From positions 806,001 to 870,000 of the forward strand of contig JAAFJO010000001.1 in the NCBI GenBank assembly GCA_013298145.1: a DNA stretch of 64,000 nt, written 5' to 3'. Numbering within the stretch: the stretch's first letter is position 1; each line of letters opens with the position of its first letter. The stretch comes from Betaproteobacteria bacterium. GTDB taxonomy: Bacteria; Pseudomonadota; Gammaproteobacteria; Burkholderiales; Casimicrobiaceae. The translations under genes and the position numbers were made by a program. Shown here piece by piece: positions 1 to 8,929 of this stretch. The notes beneath the pieces are model-generated. The model saw only the letters and a program-made list of their open reading frames with translations, was not told where the DNA came from and ran no database searches.

Positions 1-77
1 CCGATGCTCACCACGAAAATCACCAGCGCAATGAGGAGACCAGTTTTTCTCTCAATGGTGTCGTGTGTCAATTTCAT
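1..77 (-). CDS. ccoO: cbb3 cytochrome c oxidase subunit II (CcoO/FixO), N-terminal fragment
   Basis: Only the first 25 or so codons are inside the window. The reading frame begins MKLTHDTIERKTGLLIALV, a short cytoplasmic stretch that runs into a membrane segment, as in the membrane-anchored monohaem cytochrome c subunit of cbb3 oxidases. A purine-rich ribosome site (GGGGGA) lies about six bases before the ATG. The gene follows ccoN with a gap of 17 bases, the usual ccoNO order, so the two are very likely co-transcribed. The identification rests mainly on context plus the N-terminal pattern, because the CxxCH haem site is outside the window. Confidence 0.85.
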   Translation of the reverse strand, partial: MKLTHDTIERKTGLLIALVIFVVSI

Positions 78-94
78 AGAGCTATCCCCCTTTC

Positions 95-1543
95 TTATGC
101 GGCTGCAGGCGTTAACGGCATCGGCACTGCCGCACGTGTGACGGGAGATTTGCGCACCGTCATGTAAACGTTGTAGGCCATGATGAACATGCTGCCGAGA
201 TACAGCGCACCACCGATAAAGCGAATAAACCAGAACGGATAGCTGCTCTTCACTGATTCGACGAAGCTGTAGGTCAACGTGCCATCCGGATTCACCGCGC
301 GCCACATCAAGCCTTGCATCACACCCGAAATCCACATCGCAGCGATGTAGAGAACAATCGCGAGCGTTGCAATCCAGAAGTGAATCTCGATCAGCTTTTT
401 GCTGTACATCTGCTCTTTGCCAACGAGCCGCGGAATCATGTAATACACGGCGCCGATAGAGATAAATGCCACCCAACCGAGAGCACCTGAGTGAACGTGA
501 CCGATGGTCCAGTCTGTGTAGTGCGACAGGGCATTTACTGTTTTGATCGACATCATCGGCCCCTCAAATGTGGCCATTCCGTAGAAGGAGAGCGAGGTGA
601 CCAGAAACTTGAGAATCGGGTCGTCGCGAAGCTTGTGCCATGCGCCCGATAGCGTCATGATGCCGTTGATCATGCCGCCCCAAGAAGGCGCGAGTAGGAC
701 TAAAGAGAACAACATGCCGAGCGATTGAGCCCAATCAGGCAATGCTGTGTAGTGCAGGTGATGCGGACCTGCCCACATGTAGGTGAAGATGAGTGCCCAG
801 AAGTGAACGACCGACAGGCGATACGAGTAAACGGGGCGCTCTGCTTGCTTCGGCACGAAGTAATACATGATGCCGAGAAAGCCCGCGGTCAAAAAGAATC
901 CGACCGCGTTGTGGCCATACCACCACTGGATCATTGCGTCTTGAACGCCTGCGTACGCCGAGTAGGATTTAGTGAGCGATACAGGAACGGCGGCGCTATT
1001 GACGATGTGGAGAATGGCGACGGTGAGAATGAAGCCACCAAAAAACCAATTGGCTACATAAATGTGGCTGGTGCGACGGGTGGCGAGTGTGCCAAAGAAA
1101 ACGACTGCATAAGAGACCCAGACAAGCGCGATCAGAATATCAATCGGCCACTCAAGCTCCGCATACTCTTTACCGCTCGTAAAGCCGAGCGGAAGAGTGA
1201 TCGCCGCGAGCAAGATAACCGCTTGCCATCCCCAAAATGTAAAGGCAGCAAGTTTGGGAGCAAAAAGCGGTACGTGGCAAGTGCGCTGCACCACGTAGTA
1301 CGAGGTTGAAAATAGCGCACATCCGCCGAACGCGAATATCACCGCGTTGGTGTGTAGTGGACGGAGACGCCCGTACGATAGAAACTCGTGAAAATTGAGT
1401 TCTGGCCATACCAGTTGGGCGGCGATCAACACCCCCACTGTCATTCCCACGATGCCCCAAACGACTGTCATCAACGCAAATTGATAAACAATTTTGTAGT
1501 TGTAACTTTCGTTCTCGAAGTATCGAGCTTTAGTTTCGCTCAT
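95..1543 (-). CDS. ccoN: cbb3-type cytochrome c oxidase subunit I (CcoN/FixN)
   Basis: This is the catalytic haem-copper subunit of a high-affinity cbb3 terminal oxidase, an inner-membrane proton pump that reduces oxygen under microaerobic conditions. The 482-residue protein is full length for the family, with about twelve hydrophobic segments. Histidine-bearing motifs of the b-type haem and haem b3/CuB centres are visible: LHTNAVIF near residue 64, [11 protein letters not shown] near 207, [12 protein letters not shown] near 260 and [10 protein letters not shown] near 347. It sits between ccoS and ccoO on the same strand. A perfect TTGA-N6-TCAA box lies about 77 bases before the ATG, which suggests oxygen-dependent control by an FNR/FixK-type activator. 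Confidence 0.97.
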   Translation of the reverse strand: MSETKARYFENESYNYKIVYQFALMTVVWGIVGMTVGVLIAAQLVWPELNFHEFLSYGRLRPLHTNAVIFAFGGCALFSTSYYVVQRTCHVPLFAPKLAAFTFWGWQAVILLAAITLPLGFTSGKEYAELEWPIDILIALVWVSYAVVFFGTLATRRTSHIYVANWFFGGFILTVAILHIVNSAAVPVSLTKSYSAYAGVQDAMIQWWYGHNAVGFFLTAGFLGIMYYFVPKQAERPVYSYRLSVVHFWALIFTYMWAGPHHLHYTALPDWAQSLGMLFSLVLLAPSWGGMINGIMTLSGAWHKLRDDPILKFLVTSLSFYGMATFEGPMMSIKTVNALSHYTDWTIGHVHSGALGWVAFISIGAVYYMIPRLVGKEQMYSKKLIEIHFWIATLAIVLYIAAMWISGVMQGLMWRAVNPDGTLTYSFVESVKSSYPFWFIRFIGGALYLGSMFIMAYNVYMTVRKSPVTRAAVPMPLTPAAA

Positions 1544-1619
1544 TTATTCCCTCGCCTTGCTGCAATTGCGCGCGTCTTGCGCCCCGTTGTAAAGATAGGC
1601 AGTAGTGACGACTAGGGTA

Positions 1620-1633
1620 TTGACGAATGTCAA
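1620..1633 (-). promoter_or_regulatory. FNR/FixK-type box upstream of ccoN
   Basis: TTGACGAATGTCAA is a perfect palindromic half-site pair, TTGA-N6-TCAA, matching the FNR/Anr/FixK consensus. Its centre is about 83 bases upstream of the ccoN ATG. An activator centred at -41.5 would put the transcription start near 1,585, giving a leader of about 42 bases. This fits a class II activated promoter. Confidence 0.75.
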
Positions 1634-1714
1634 CTTAGAGCGACTCGGCGGACGAGGCGCGTTTCTGTTGAAGACGGCTGAGCATTTGCCCGCCCAACGC
1701 CGTCGCTGCGATCC

Positions 1715-1900
1715 TCAGATTGAATGCTTGCGCTGAACCTGCTCGGGCTTTTCTACGGCGTTGTCATCATCGCGAACGATGAGCTCGCCTTCCGACTCTA
1801 GGTTTTCAAATTGCCCGCTATCAACGCTCCACCAGAAAGCCACCGCGATGACTACAGCAAGCACGAGCGAGAGCGGAATGAGGAGATAGAGTGTTTCCAT
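1715..1900 (-). CDS. ccoS: cbb3 oxidase assembly protein CcoS/FixS
   Basis: A 61-residue protein with one N-terminal membrane helix (about residues 4-26) followed by a short acidic tail, the usual form of CcoS. The segment FWWSVDSGQFENLESEG around residues 23-39 is the family signature. CcoS is needed to incorporate redox cofactors into cbb3 oxidase. The gene starts eight bases after the ccoI stop codon, so it should be translated from the same transcript. ccoN follows after about 170 bases, which contain their own FNR-type box. Confidence 0.93.
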   Translation of the reverse strand: METLYLLIPLSLVLAVVIAVAFWWSVDSGQFENLESEGELIVRDDDNAVEKPEQVQRKHSI

Positions 1901-1908
1901 TGTGTTCC

Positions 1909-4149
1909 CTATCTGGTGTTTAGTCGCAAGGTGTTGGCTACCACCAGCGCGGAGCTCGATGCCATCCCGATGGCTGCGTAGATCGGGTCAACGTAGCCGA
2001 GCGCGGCGAAGGGAATTGCAACCAGGTTGTACGCAATGGCCCAAGCGTAGTTCTGAAGAATGATTTGCCTAAGTCGTTTGGCGTAATCAAGCGTTGTTTT
2101 TAGTACTTCAAGCGATGCAGAGGCCGAGATGAGATCGGCGCTGCGTAGCGCCGCATCAGTCGCGCCCGCCGCCGCAATCGACACATCGGCTTTTGCGAAG
2201 GCAACACTGTCGTTCCACCCGTCACCAACCATCGCCACCACGCGCCCAGCGCGTTGTAACGTTTCAACGCGCTGCTGTTTCTTGGCTGCGCTGGTATCGC
2301 CTTGAGCGCGCGCGATCCCGAGTAAAGTTGCGACAGAATCAACCCGATCCTGGCGATCACCGCTCATGATTTCGATGTTGTGTGAACCGCTCAGTGATTT
2401 CGTGAGCGTGTGCGCGCCGGGCCGAAGCGCCTCTAGAAATTCAATGGTGCACACGATCCCGTCCGAATCCGCCAAATAGAGCGTCGGGGTCGCCTCGCTA
2501 TCGGGGCTGGCGTCCGGCCCTGAAAATAGTTCGACCACGTACGACTTGCGACCGAGTCGGTACTCAACGCCTTCGATCGCGCCGTTTACACCGTACCCCG
2601 GCTTCCACGCCGCCGCGTCAACGGAAAGTAACGACCGGTGAGCAAACGCTGCCCTGAGCGATTTCGCGAGCGGATGATTGGCATAGGCTTCAAGCGACGC
2701 TATGATCGCCCGCACCTGGTCAAAGTCGAGCTGCGCCCGCACGTAGTTCAGTTTGAACTCATGGGGGTCTGTGAGCGTGCCCGTCTTATCAAATACGAAG
2801 GTATCAACGCTTGTCAGGCGATCCAGCGAGTCGCCTCGGCGAACAATCATTCCGAGCGAGGCAAGCTGCGTGAATGCACGTGCGTAGGCTGCTGGTGCTG
2901 CGAGGGCGAGCGCGCACGGACAGCTCACGATGAGCACTGCAATCGCGCGCTCTAGCGCGACATCGATCCCGAGATGGAAGAACGCGATGAAGGTGAGCAT
3001 TGCGACTACGAACAAGGCCGGCACAAAGATTCGGGACACACTCGCAAAGCGTGCACGGTACTCGGGTCTTTCACTTTGATCTGCAAGATCAAGAAGACGC
3101 TGCGTCGTACTTTTTTCTGCTGTGCTTTGAGCGCGCAGTACGAAGGGCTCGCCGAGATTGATTGTGCCGGCACTTAGTTTCGCGTTGCGACATTTCATCG
3201 CGGGCGTTGACTCACCGGTTAGCACTGATTCGTCAAGCGTTGCAGCGTCGCTTTCAAGGTATCCATCAACTGGCACACTCTGTAAGTGCCCAATCAATAA
3301 TCGGCTATCAACCGCTATTTGGGCAATGTCGATAAACAATCGAACCTGCTGATCGCCCTGATTTAGAAGGGCGTAAGAAGCCGTAGCGGAATTGATGGCT
3401 AAACTTTCGAGCGATGTCCGGTTTGCTTCGCGGCGCTCCCATTCGAACCAGCGTACACCGAGCAAAAGCGCTACGAACATTGCAATCGAGTCAAAGTAGA
3501 GCTGCCCACTGCCGCTCCATACATGCCAAACTGAGCCAGCGAATGCGCTCGCCAGGCTTACTGCCACGGCGCTGTCCATGCCAACGCGGCGAATACGCCA
3601 CTCGCGCGTCGCGCCACGAAAGAAACTGCAGGCACAAAAAAAGAGAACGGGCAACGTCAGCAAGAGCGCAGCGCCGTCCATGAGCCTCGCTAACGGCAAC
3701 TCAATCTCGTCGCCGCCTAGGAAACGCGGCAGACTAAACATCATGATCTGCATCGCGCAGAATGCAGCCAAACCAGTTTGCCACTGATACCGACGGCGAA
3801 TTTTTCGAACGATCGCTGCACGGTCGAGCAACGCGCTATCGCTTCGAACGGCGTGTCCAAGCGAAGTAATGAATTCTGCAAGGGCCAATTCGTTCGTTTG
3901 CTCAGCATCGTAGGCGATTCGCGCGCGCTGAGTTGCGTAGTGAACGCTAACCGAGCTGACACCCGCACACTTTCGCAGTTCGGATTCGATGAGTATCGCG
4001 CACGCGGCACAGTCCATGTCATAGACATCGAGCGTGCAAAGATTCGTTGCAACGGGTGCCGACTGCCGCTGTGCCATAGGTGCCGCTTCTGCGGCCGCGC
4101 GCAGGCCTGTCGAGCCCGACGCAATAGGGGATGTTTCTGTAGCCAGCAT
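1909..4149 (-). CDS. ccoI: Copper-transporting P1B-type ATPase of cbb3 oxidase assembly (CcoI/FixI)
   Basis: This inner-membrane heavy-metal ATPase supplies copper for the CuB site of cbb3 oxidase. From the ATG chosen here it has 746 residues: an N-terminal HMA domain with CAAC at 47-50, TGES at 311-314 (actuator), CPC at 410-412 (metal path), DKTGT at 454-458 (phosphorylation), HP at 492-493 and GDGWND at 642-647. A TTG 48 bases upstream stays in frame, but it overlaps an FNR-type box and was not used. The ATG at 4,077 is another possible start. Many FixI proteins carry an extra Cys-rich N-terminal domain; here only about 40 low-complexity residues precede the HMA domain. Overlap-free operon with ccoS. 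Confidence 0.93.
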   Translation of the reverse strand: MLATETSPIASGSTGLRAAAEAAPMAQRQSAPVATNLCTLDVYDMDCAACAILIESELRKCAGVSSVSVHYATQRARIAYDAEQTNELALAEFITSLGHAVRSDSALLDRAAIVRKIRRRYQWQTGLAAFCAMQIMMFSLPRFLGGDEIELPLARLMDGAALLLTLPVLFFCACSFFRGATREWRIRRVGMDSAVAVSLASAFAGSVWHVWSGSGQLYFDSIAMFVALLLGVRWFEWERREANRTSLESLAINSATASYALLNQGDQQVRLFIDIAQIAVDSRLLIGHLQSVPVDGYLESDAATLDESVLTGESTPAMKCRNAKLSAGTINLGEPFVLRAQSTAEKSTTQRLLDLADQSERPEYRARFASVSRIFVPALFVVAMLTFIAFFHLGIDVALERAIAVLIVSCPCALALAAPAAYARAFTQLASLGMIVRRGDSLDRLTSVDTFVFDKTGTLTDPHEFKLNYVRAQLDFDQVRAIIASLEAYANHPLAKSLRAAFAHRSLLSVDAAAWKPGYGVNGAIEGVEYRLGRKSYVVELFSGPDASPDSEATPTLYLADSDGIVCTIEFLEALRPGAHTLTKSLSGSHNIEIMSGDRQDRVDSVATLLGIARAQGDTSAAKKQQRVETLQRAGRVVAMVGDGWNDSVAFAKADVSIAAAGATDAALRSADLISASASLEVLKTTLDYAKRLRQIILQNYAWAIAYNLVAIPFAALGYVDPIYAAIGMASSSALVVANTLRLNTR

Positions 4150-4183
4150 TGGTGAACGATAGAGCGCAACGCATGCCACGATG

Positions 4184-4197
4184 TTGACCTGTGTCAA
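4184..4197. promoter_or_regulatory. FNR/FixK-type box between ccoI and a divergent DksA-like gene
   Basis: TTGACCTGTGTCAA is a second perfect TTGA-N6-TCAA palindrome. It lies 35 bases before the ccoI ATG at 4,149 and 59 bases before the DksA-like ATG at 4,256. A box centred at -41.5 would place the rightward start near 4,232, a good fit for the DksA-like gene. The leftward start would fall at about 4,149, which would favour a ccoI start further downstream (4,077) or a leaderless message. Confidence 0.7.
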
Positions 4198-4255
4198 ATC
4201 AAGCTCCGCTGCATTCAGAGAAGCTTCGCATCGGCACTGTCTTTCGAACTTTCAC

Positions 4256-4633
4256 ATGGCAATCGAAATCCTCACCCAACAGCAAGAGAGTGATCTACGA
4301 AATCTCCTCGTTCGACGGCGCGCATTTTTGAAGTCTGCACTAGAGCGTGGTCTCCATGCAGATGACGACGTTAGCGTTCGTGGCATCGCGCCGAGCGACG
4401 CCGACGAGCCAACCGCAGATGTCGACGCTGAGCTTGCGCTTTCACGGCTGGTTCGTGACCAAAATGAACTCAACGCAGTGGAGCAGGCGCTCGAGCGTGT
4501 TGCTAGCGGCGACTATGCCGCGTGCGTGAGCTGTGGAAATCCGATTGGCTACGCACGCCTACTGGCTCACCCCAGCGCGACAACCTGCCTTGTGTGTCAG
4601 GAAAAGCGTGAAACTTCTTCAGGGCGTCACTGA
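4256..4633 (+). CDS. TraR/DksA-family zinc-finger protein
   Basis: A 125-residue protein beginning MAIEILTQQQ, with a long predicted coiled-coil region (about residues 5-85) and a C-terminal four-cysteine zinc finger: CVSCG near 91 and CLVCQ near 112. DksA-type proteins bind the secondary channel of RNA polymerase and adjust promoter responses to nutrient or stress signals. This one is shorter than canonical DksA (about 150) and probably a paralogue. The reading frame stays open 25 codons upstream, but that part overlaps the FNR-type box and has no family similarity, so the ATG at 4,256 was chosen. Its divergent placement with ccoI suggests oxygen-linked expression. Confidence 0.85.
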   Translation: MAIEILTQQQESDLRNLLVRRRAFLKSALERGLHADDDVSVRGIAPSDADEPTADVDAELALSRLVRDQNELNAVEQALERVASGDYAACVSCGNPIGYARLLAHPSATTCLVCQEKRETSSGRH

Positions 4634-4988
4634 GTAGATTTGCGTGGTGGAAGCATACGGTGAATTTTGATGGGCTGAGCCCGCGAAAATCTGAAGGCGT
4701 AGCACGGCTATGCCGAAACATCTTAAGATTTCAAATCGCGCAAGTCTGGCAACATGATGCGATGCGCGCGCGATACTGGTTCGGCACTTCCATAGACACC
4801 CCGGCGATTTCCTCTCCCGGTTCCTGCGAACGGTTCGTCCAATCAGTAGAAAGATTGGGTGCGCGAGTCGAATAGAGGCAGTGATGAGTCTGCGAGAGGG
4901 CGCACCGAAACCACGCTCTGGCGGCTAAACCCTCGTTGCAAACGGCGCACGATACACTGAACATTCACGGATAACTTGTAGTTTCAAA
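4634..4988. other. Intergenic region, no gene recognised
   Basis: About 355 bases between the DksA-like gene and the response regulator. It contains a small perfect hairpin (GGGCTGAGCCC near 4,671-4,681) and no convincing ORF, tRNA or riboswitch pattern. It should hold the promoter of the two-component operon, but no clear -35/-10 pair stands out. Confidence 0.5.
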
Positions 4989-5720
4989 TTGGTTCCTACT
5001 GAAGCCTCAACTTCGCTACGGGTTGCGATCGTCGATGACGATGAGGACATCCGAGAACTGGTTGCCGGATACTTCGAACGCCAAGGTATTCACACGCTCT
5101 CCGCCGCGTCGGAAAACGAGCTCACCGAGCTGCTCAGCCGTCAATCGATTGATGCGATTTTGCTCGACGTCAATTTAGGTCGCGAAGATGGTTTTGCGAT
5201 TGCGCGGCGATTGCGCGGCCACTGGAACGGTGGCCTGCTCATGCTCACTGGGCGAGCAGACACGGTCGACCGTGTCGTTGGCTTGGAAATAGGCGCAGAT
5301 GATTACGTTACCAAGCCGTTTGATCTGCGTGAGTTGCTTGCGCGCGTGCGAAGCGTGAGCCGCCGATACGCAAATGCCCCTGCCGCCGCAGAGTCGGGTA
5401 GCAAGAAGTTTTTGTGCTTTGATAACTTCCGGCTTGACCCAGAGCGGCGCGAAGTACGAGATGGTACGGGAGAGGTGATCGAACTCACCACCGGTGAATT
5501 CGATTTGCTGTACGTGCTCGCTCTGCATCCCGGGCGCGTGAGAAATCGCGACCAGCTACTGCAAGAAACGCATCATCGAGAGGCGGGTCCGTTTGATCGA
5601 ACGATAGACGTGCAGATCGGGCGACTGCGTAAAAAGCTTGGCGATGATGGAAAATCGCCCAAGCTCATCAAAGCGGTCAGAGGCGTGGGCTACGTGTTTA
5701 CACCCAGCACTCATTCATGA
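4989..5720 (+). CDS. OmpR-family response regulator
   Basis: Receiver domain (residues about 11-125) followed by a winged-helix DNA-binding domain (about 145-240). The acidic pocket (DDDED, 16-20), the phosphoacceptor D60 in LLDVN and the conserved K109 in VTKPF are all present. The C-terminal part shows the OmpR pattern ending in AVRGVGYVF. Start choice is weak: TTG at 4,989 is the only plausible initiator before the receiver domain, and no strong ribosome site is visible. The stop codon overlaps the start of the kinase gene (ATGA), so the two are translationally coupled and the kinase is the likely partner. The signal and target genes are unknown. Confidence 0.93.
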   Translation: MVPTEASTSLRVAIVDDDEDIRELVAGYFERQGIHTLSAASENELTELLSRQSIDAILLDVNLGREDGFAIARRLRGHWNGGLLMLTGRADTVDRVVGLEIGADDYVTKPFDLRELLARVRSVSRRYANAPAAAESGSKKFLCFDNFRLDPERREVRDGTGEVIELTTGEFDLLYVLALHPGRVRNRDQLLQETHHREAGPFDRTIDVQIGRLRKKLGDDGKSPKLIKAVRGVGYVFTPSTHS

Positions 5721-7856
5721 AACGAAAAGCGCTTGCGACCCGCGAACGAGGCATCGTGGCAGCGCCTGCGAGCGCCGCGCTCGATGAGTCATATCGGCTA
5801 TTGTTTGAAGCTGCGCCTGATGCCATACTCGTCGTAGACCGGGCTGGCATCATTCGCTTAAACAACTCCGAAGCCGAGCGTTTGCTCGACGCCAGCGTCG
5901 GCGAATTGTGCGGGCTTTCGGTCGAAAAGTTAATTCCCTTGAGCGCGCGCAAACATCACGCGAAGCTGCGCGAATCGTATGCGGGCACTCCGCGTAAACG
6001 CCCGATGGGTATGGGGCTGTCACTCTCTGCGATGAAGCTGTCGGGTCGGGAGTTTCCCGTCGAAATCTCGCTGTCTCCCATGAAAAGCGAGCATCCCGAA
6101 AGCGCAGACGTAACCTTGATCCTGCGCGATGTGAGCGAGCGCCTGCAGGCACGCCGCACTGAGCGCGAACTGGTGCGGGCGAACGCTCTTGCGCGAGTGA
6201 GTGCTGGCGTGCTGCGTAAGCTCGAGTTGAACGCAGCGCTTCGTGAAGTCGCAGAGATTGCGAGTGATCCGCTTGCAGCGGAGGCATTCGGGATCTTCAT
6301 GCTCGACACGGAGCGTGAGCAATTGCAATGTCTTGCGGCAGCGGGCGTGCTCCGCGCGAGCATCCAGGGCCGCTCGATTCCGCGCTCAGACCGGTTGCTG
6401 TCGGGGCAAGCGCTTGCTAGCGGCACGCCAGTATTGATTGGCGATGCGCGAGCCGTGCAGGATTCGCTGTGCGAACTGCTGCGCGAACTTGGAGTTCGCA
6501 GCCTGATGATGGCTCCGCTCAATGATCGTGATCGCGGTAACGGATTATTGGTGGTGGGCACGCGCGAGCCCAATTGCTTCACCACTGAAGACATCGCCTT
6601 CCTTGAAGCAATCGCAAATATTGTCTCTAACGCACTTCAGCGCAGCGCCACCGAGGAAAAGCTGATGCTTTCTCAGCGTTTGGAATCGCTCGGGCAGCTT
6701 ACCGGCGGTGTTGCGCATGATTTCAACAATTTGCTCACCGTGATGTCGGGCAACTTGCAAATCCTTGGCGACAGCAAACTTGAAGACCGCTACGCTGAGC
6801 GAGCGCTCGCAGCTGCAGCGCGCGCGGCGCAACGAGGTACCGAGCTCACAGGAAAGTTGCTAGCCTTTTCGCGCCGACAGACGCTTAGGCCAGAGGCAAT
6901 CGATGTAAAAAAGCTGCTCGCAAGCTTTCGCGATCTACTCGCGCGCACGCTGGGCGCAAATATCGAAATCATTGTTCGCACCGAACCGAAAATGCCGGGG
7001 ATCGTCGCTGATAGTGGCCAATTGGAAACCGCTCTATTGAATCTAGCTGTGAACGCGCGCGATGCAATGCCGAATGGCGGCAAACTCACAATCGACGCAA
7101 GCCGTTTCGATGCGAGCACAGACGCTTCGGTGTCAAGCCTAGAGCTTCCGGCGGGCCAATACGTGAGATTTACGGTGACCGATACGGGTGTAGGTATGTC
7201 ACGAGAGACGCTTACGCGTGCATTTGAACCCTTCTTCACCACAAAGGGTACCGGCAAAGGGCAGCGGGCTGGGCCTCAGCATGGTGTACGGCTTTGCCAA
7301 GCAATCCCAAGGGCATGTCAGCGCGTATAGCGAGCCCGGATTAGGCACAGCAATTAACTTGTATTTACCGGCGAGCGAGGCAAAGTTACCCAAGCGGGCA
7401 AGCGCAAGCGCACAGCCCTTGGTCACGGCTCAAGGCGAGGAACACATATTGATCGTTGAAGACGATGAGGGCGTACGCGCCGTTGCTGAACAGTTTCTTC
7501 GCGCGCTTGGTTATCGCGTCGTCGCGGTTGACGATCTGGCGGGCGCTGTTGCGGCGCTCAAGGCGAACCCGGGTACGAACCTGTTATTCACGGATGTCGT
7601 CTTACGCGGTGGCGAGACGGGGCCAAAGGTCGCCGAAGCGCTTCATGCGATCGCCCCTCACCTGCCCGTGCTCTATGCGTCGGGGTATGCGCGAAGTGCC
7701 CTCCCACTGCAGATCGCGCTCGATGGCGAACTCGCATTCCTTCGGAAGCCTTATACCCGCGAAGGGCTAGGTCGAGCAGTACGAGAGGTGATTGATCGCG
7801 CCACAAACATGGGTACTAAACCCAAGCCGCGGAGCGTTAAGCGCAAGCGAACGTAA
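5717..7856 (+). pseudogene. Hybrid sensor histidine kinase (PAS-GAF-HisKA-HATPase-REC) with a single-base frameshift
   Basis: Joined across the shift this would be a 712-residue soluble hybrid kinase: PAS (about 20-130), GAF (about 150-310), HisKA with the phosphorylatable H334 in GGVAHDFNNLL, HATPase with an N-box (NLAVNARDAMP) and G1 (DTGVGM), then a receiver domain with FTDVVL and a RKPY lysine. The frame breaks in the G2 box of the ATPase domain: AAAGGG at 7,256-7,261 has one G too many. Removing it restores GTGKGSGLGLSMVYGF and the rest of the protein. As written, translation ends at 7,330, before the ATP lid is complete. This may be a true mutation or a sequencing error. Overlaps its response regulator by four bases. 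Confidence 0.88.
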
Positions 7857-7924
7857 TTTTTCTTGCCGTGAGCTCCGCAGCGGCGTGCCCGGAACTCACG
7901 CGCGCTCGACTGATTTCGCCTTGT

Positions 7925-8659
7925 TCAGTGAACCGCTACGTTCTCTGCGCCGAGCTTCGCGCGGGCAAGTCCGATAAGCGCGTCTACGTCGATGAGCTCG
8001 ATATCGCGGCGGGTGACTTTTACCAAGCCATGTTTTTGAAAGCGAGAAAATACCCGACTCACCGTTTCCAGCGTGAGCCCGAGGAAGCTGCCGATTTCGG
8101 CGCGTGTCATGCGCAACATGAAACGCGTGGCCGAGAAGCCTCGCGCAGCAAATCGCTCTGACAGATCGAGCAAGAAGGCGGCAACGCGTTCGTCCGCATT
8201 GAGCAGTCCAAGGGCTGCGAGCCAGCCGTGCTCGTCGCGCAGCGCAGCACTCAAGCGCTGGTACAAAAAGCGCGCGACATCGCGGCGTTCGAACGCGAGT
8301 GATTCGATCGCGTCGTAAGGGATCTCGACGACGCAGCAGGTGTCGAGTGCGACGACCGACGTGGTGTGCACGCCTGAGTCGATGGCTTCAAGCCCGAGAA
8401 GGTCGCCAGGAAGAGGGAATCCGAGCGTCTGCTCACGTCCATCCTCCTGAATCAGCACGCGCTTTAAGGTTCCGGAGCGTACGTAGTAGACCGAGCGAAA
8501 GGTGTCGCCCGCGCGATGGATCGAGGTGCCGACGGTCACCACACGCGGGCGGCCGAGCGCAACGATGTCGTCAACGCAATGTTGGGTGTTTTGACGCGCC
8601 GCACGGTAGCTGATGGCACCCGTTGAAGCAGTTGCGGTCGTTGTCATCTGTACGTTCAT
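7925..8659 (-). CDS. Crp/Fnr-family transcriptional regulator lacking the FNR iron-sulfur cysteines (FixK-like)
   Basis: A 244-residue protein with a cyclic-nucleotide-like beta-barrel (about 35-125), a dimer helix (about 127-150) and a C-terminal helix-turn-helix. The recognition helix keeps E198, S201 and R202 (LETVSR), the residues that read TTGA-N6-TCAA boxes in FNR. The N-terminus has only one cysteine (C28) instead of the clustered CxxC...C of FNR, and the region matching FNR Cys122 has C108-C109 three or four positions early. It therefore probably does not hold a 4Fe-4S cluster and is closer in design to FixK or Dnr. Two such boxes lie in the nearby cbb3 cluster, making it the obvious candidate activator. 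Confidence 0.88.
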   Translation of the reverse strand: MNVQMTTTATASTGAISYRAARQNTQHCVDDIVALGRPRVVTVGTSIHRAGDTFRSVYYVRSGTLKRVLIQEDGREQTLGFPLPGDLLGLEAIDSGVHTTSVVALDTCCVVEIPYDAIESLAFERRDVARFLYQRLSAALRDEHGWLAALGLLNADERVAAFLLDLSERFAARGFSATRFMLRMTRAEIGSFLGLTLETVSRVFSRFQKHGLVKVTRRDIELIDVDALIGLARAKLGAENVAVH

Positions 8660-8842
8660 CTTTTCTCTCCCTGTGTTGCCTGAGTCGATGGACGTAATGT
8701 CGGCTTCGCGAGATAACGGGGGATGAACGTTCGGTAACAGTGTGTAAACAGCTGAGCACCGTGTGTTGGAAACGCTGCGGCTTACTCGCTGCCGTAAGCA
8801 GCAGGCGAATAAAGGAAATAGTTATTTCGTCCAATCGGAATA

Positions 8843-8899
8843 AGGGCTAGCGTTTAGCATTTAACTAAATTGACTTGCATAGAAAATGTAGCTAGCCCT
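8843..8899. repeat. Intergenic element bounded by AGGGCTAGC inverted repeats
   Basis: AGGGCTAGC (8,843-8,851) and its exact complement GCTAGCCCT (8,891-8,899) enclose 39 AT-rich bases, followed by a run of A. A similar layout with related internal sequence (TTTAGC...TTAAC...AAATG) occurs at 13,582-13,638. The element lies downstream of priA and upstream of the Fnr-like gene. It may be a terminator-like or small mobile repeat. Confidence 0.45.
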
Positions 8900-8929
8900 C
8901 ATAAAAAAAAGGACTAATCAAGAAATTCT

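Noticed and set aside
4634..4988. Riboswitch before the two-component operon
   Set aside because: A GGGCTGAGCCC hairpin is present but no known aptamer consensus could be matched.
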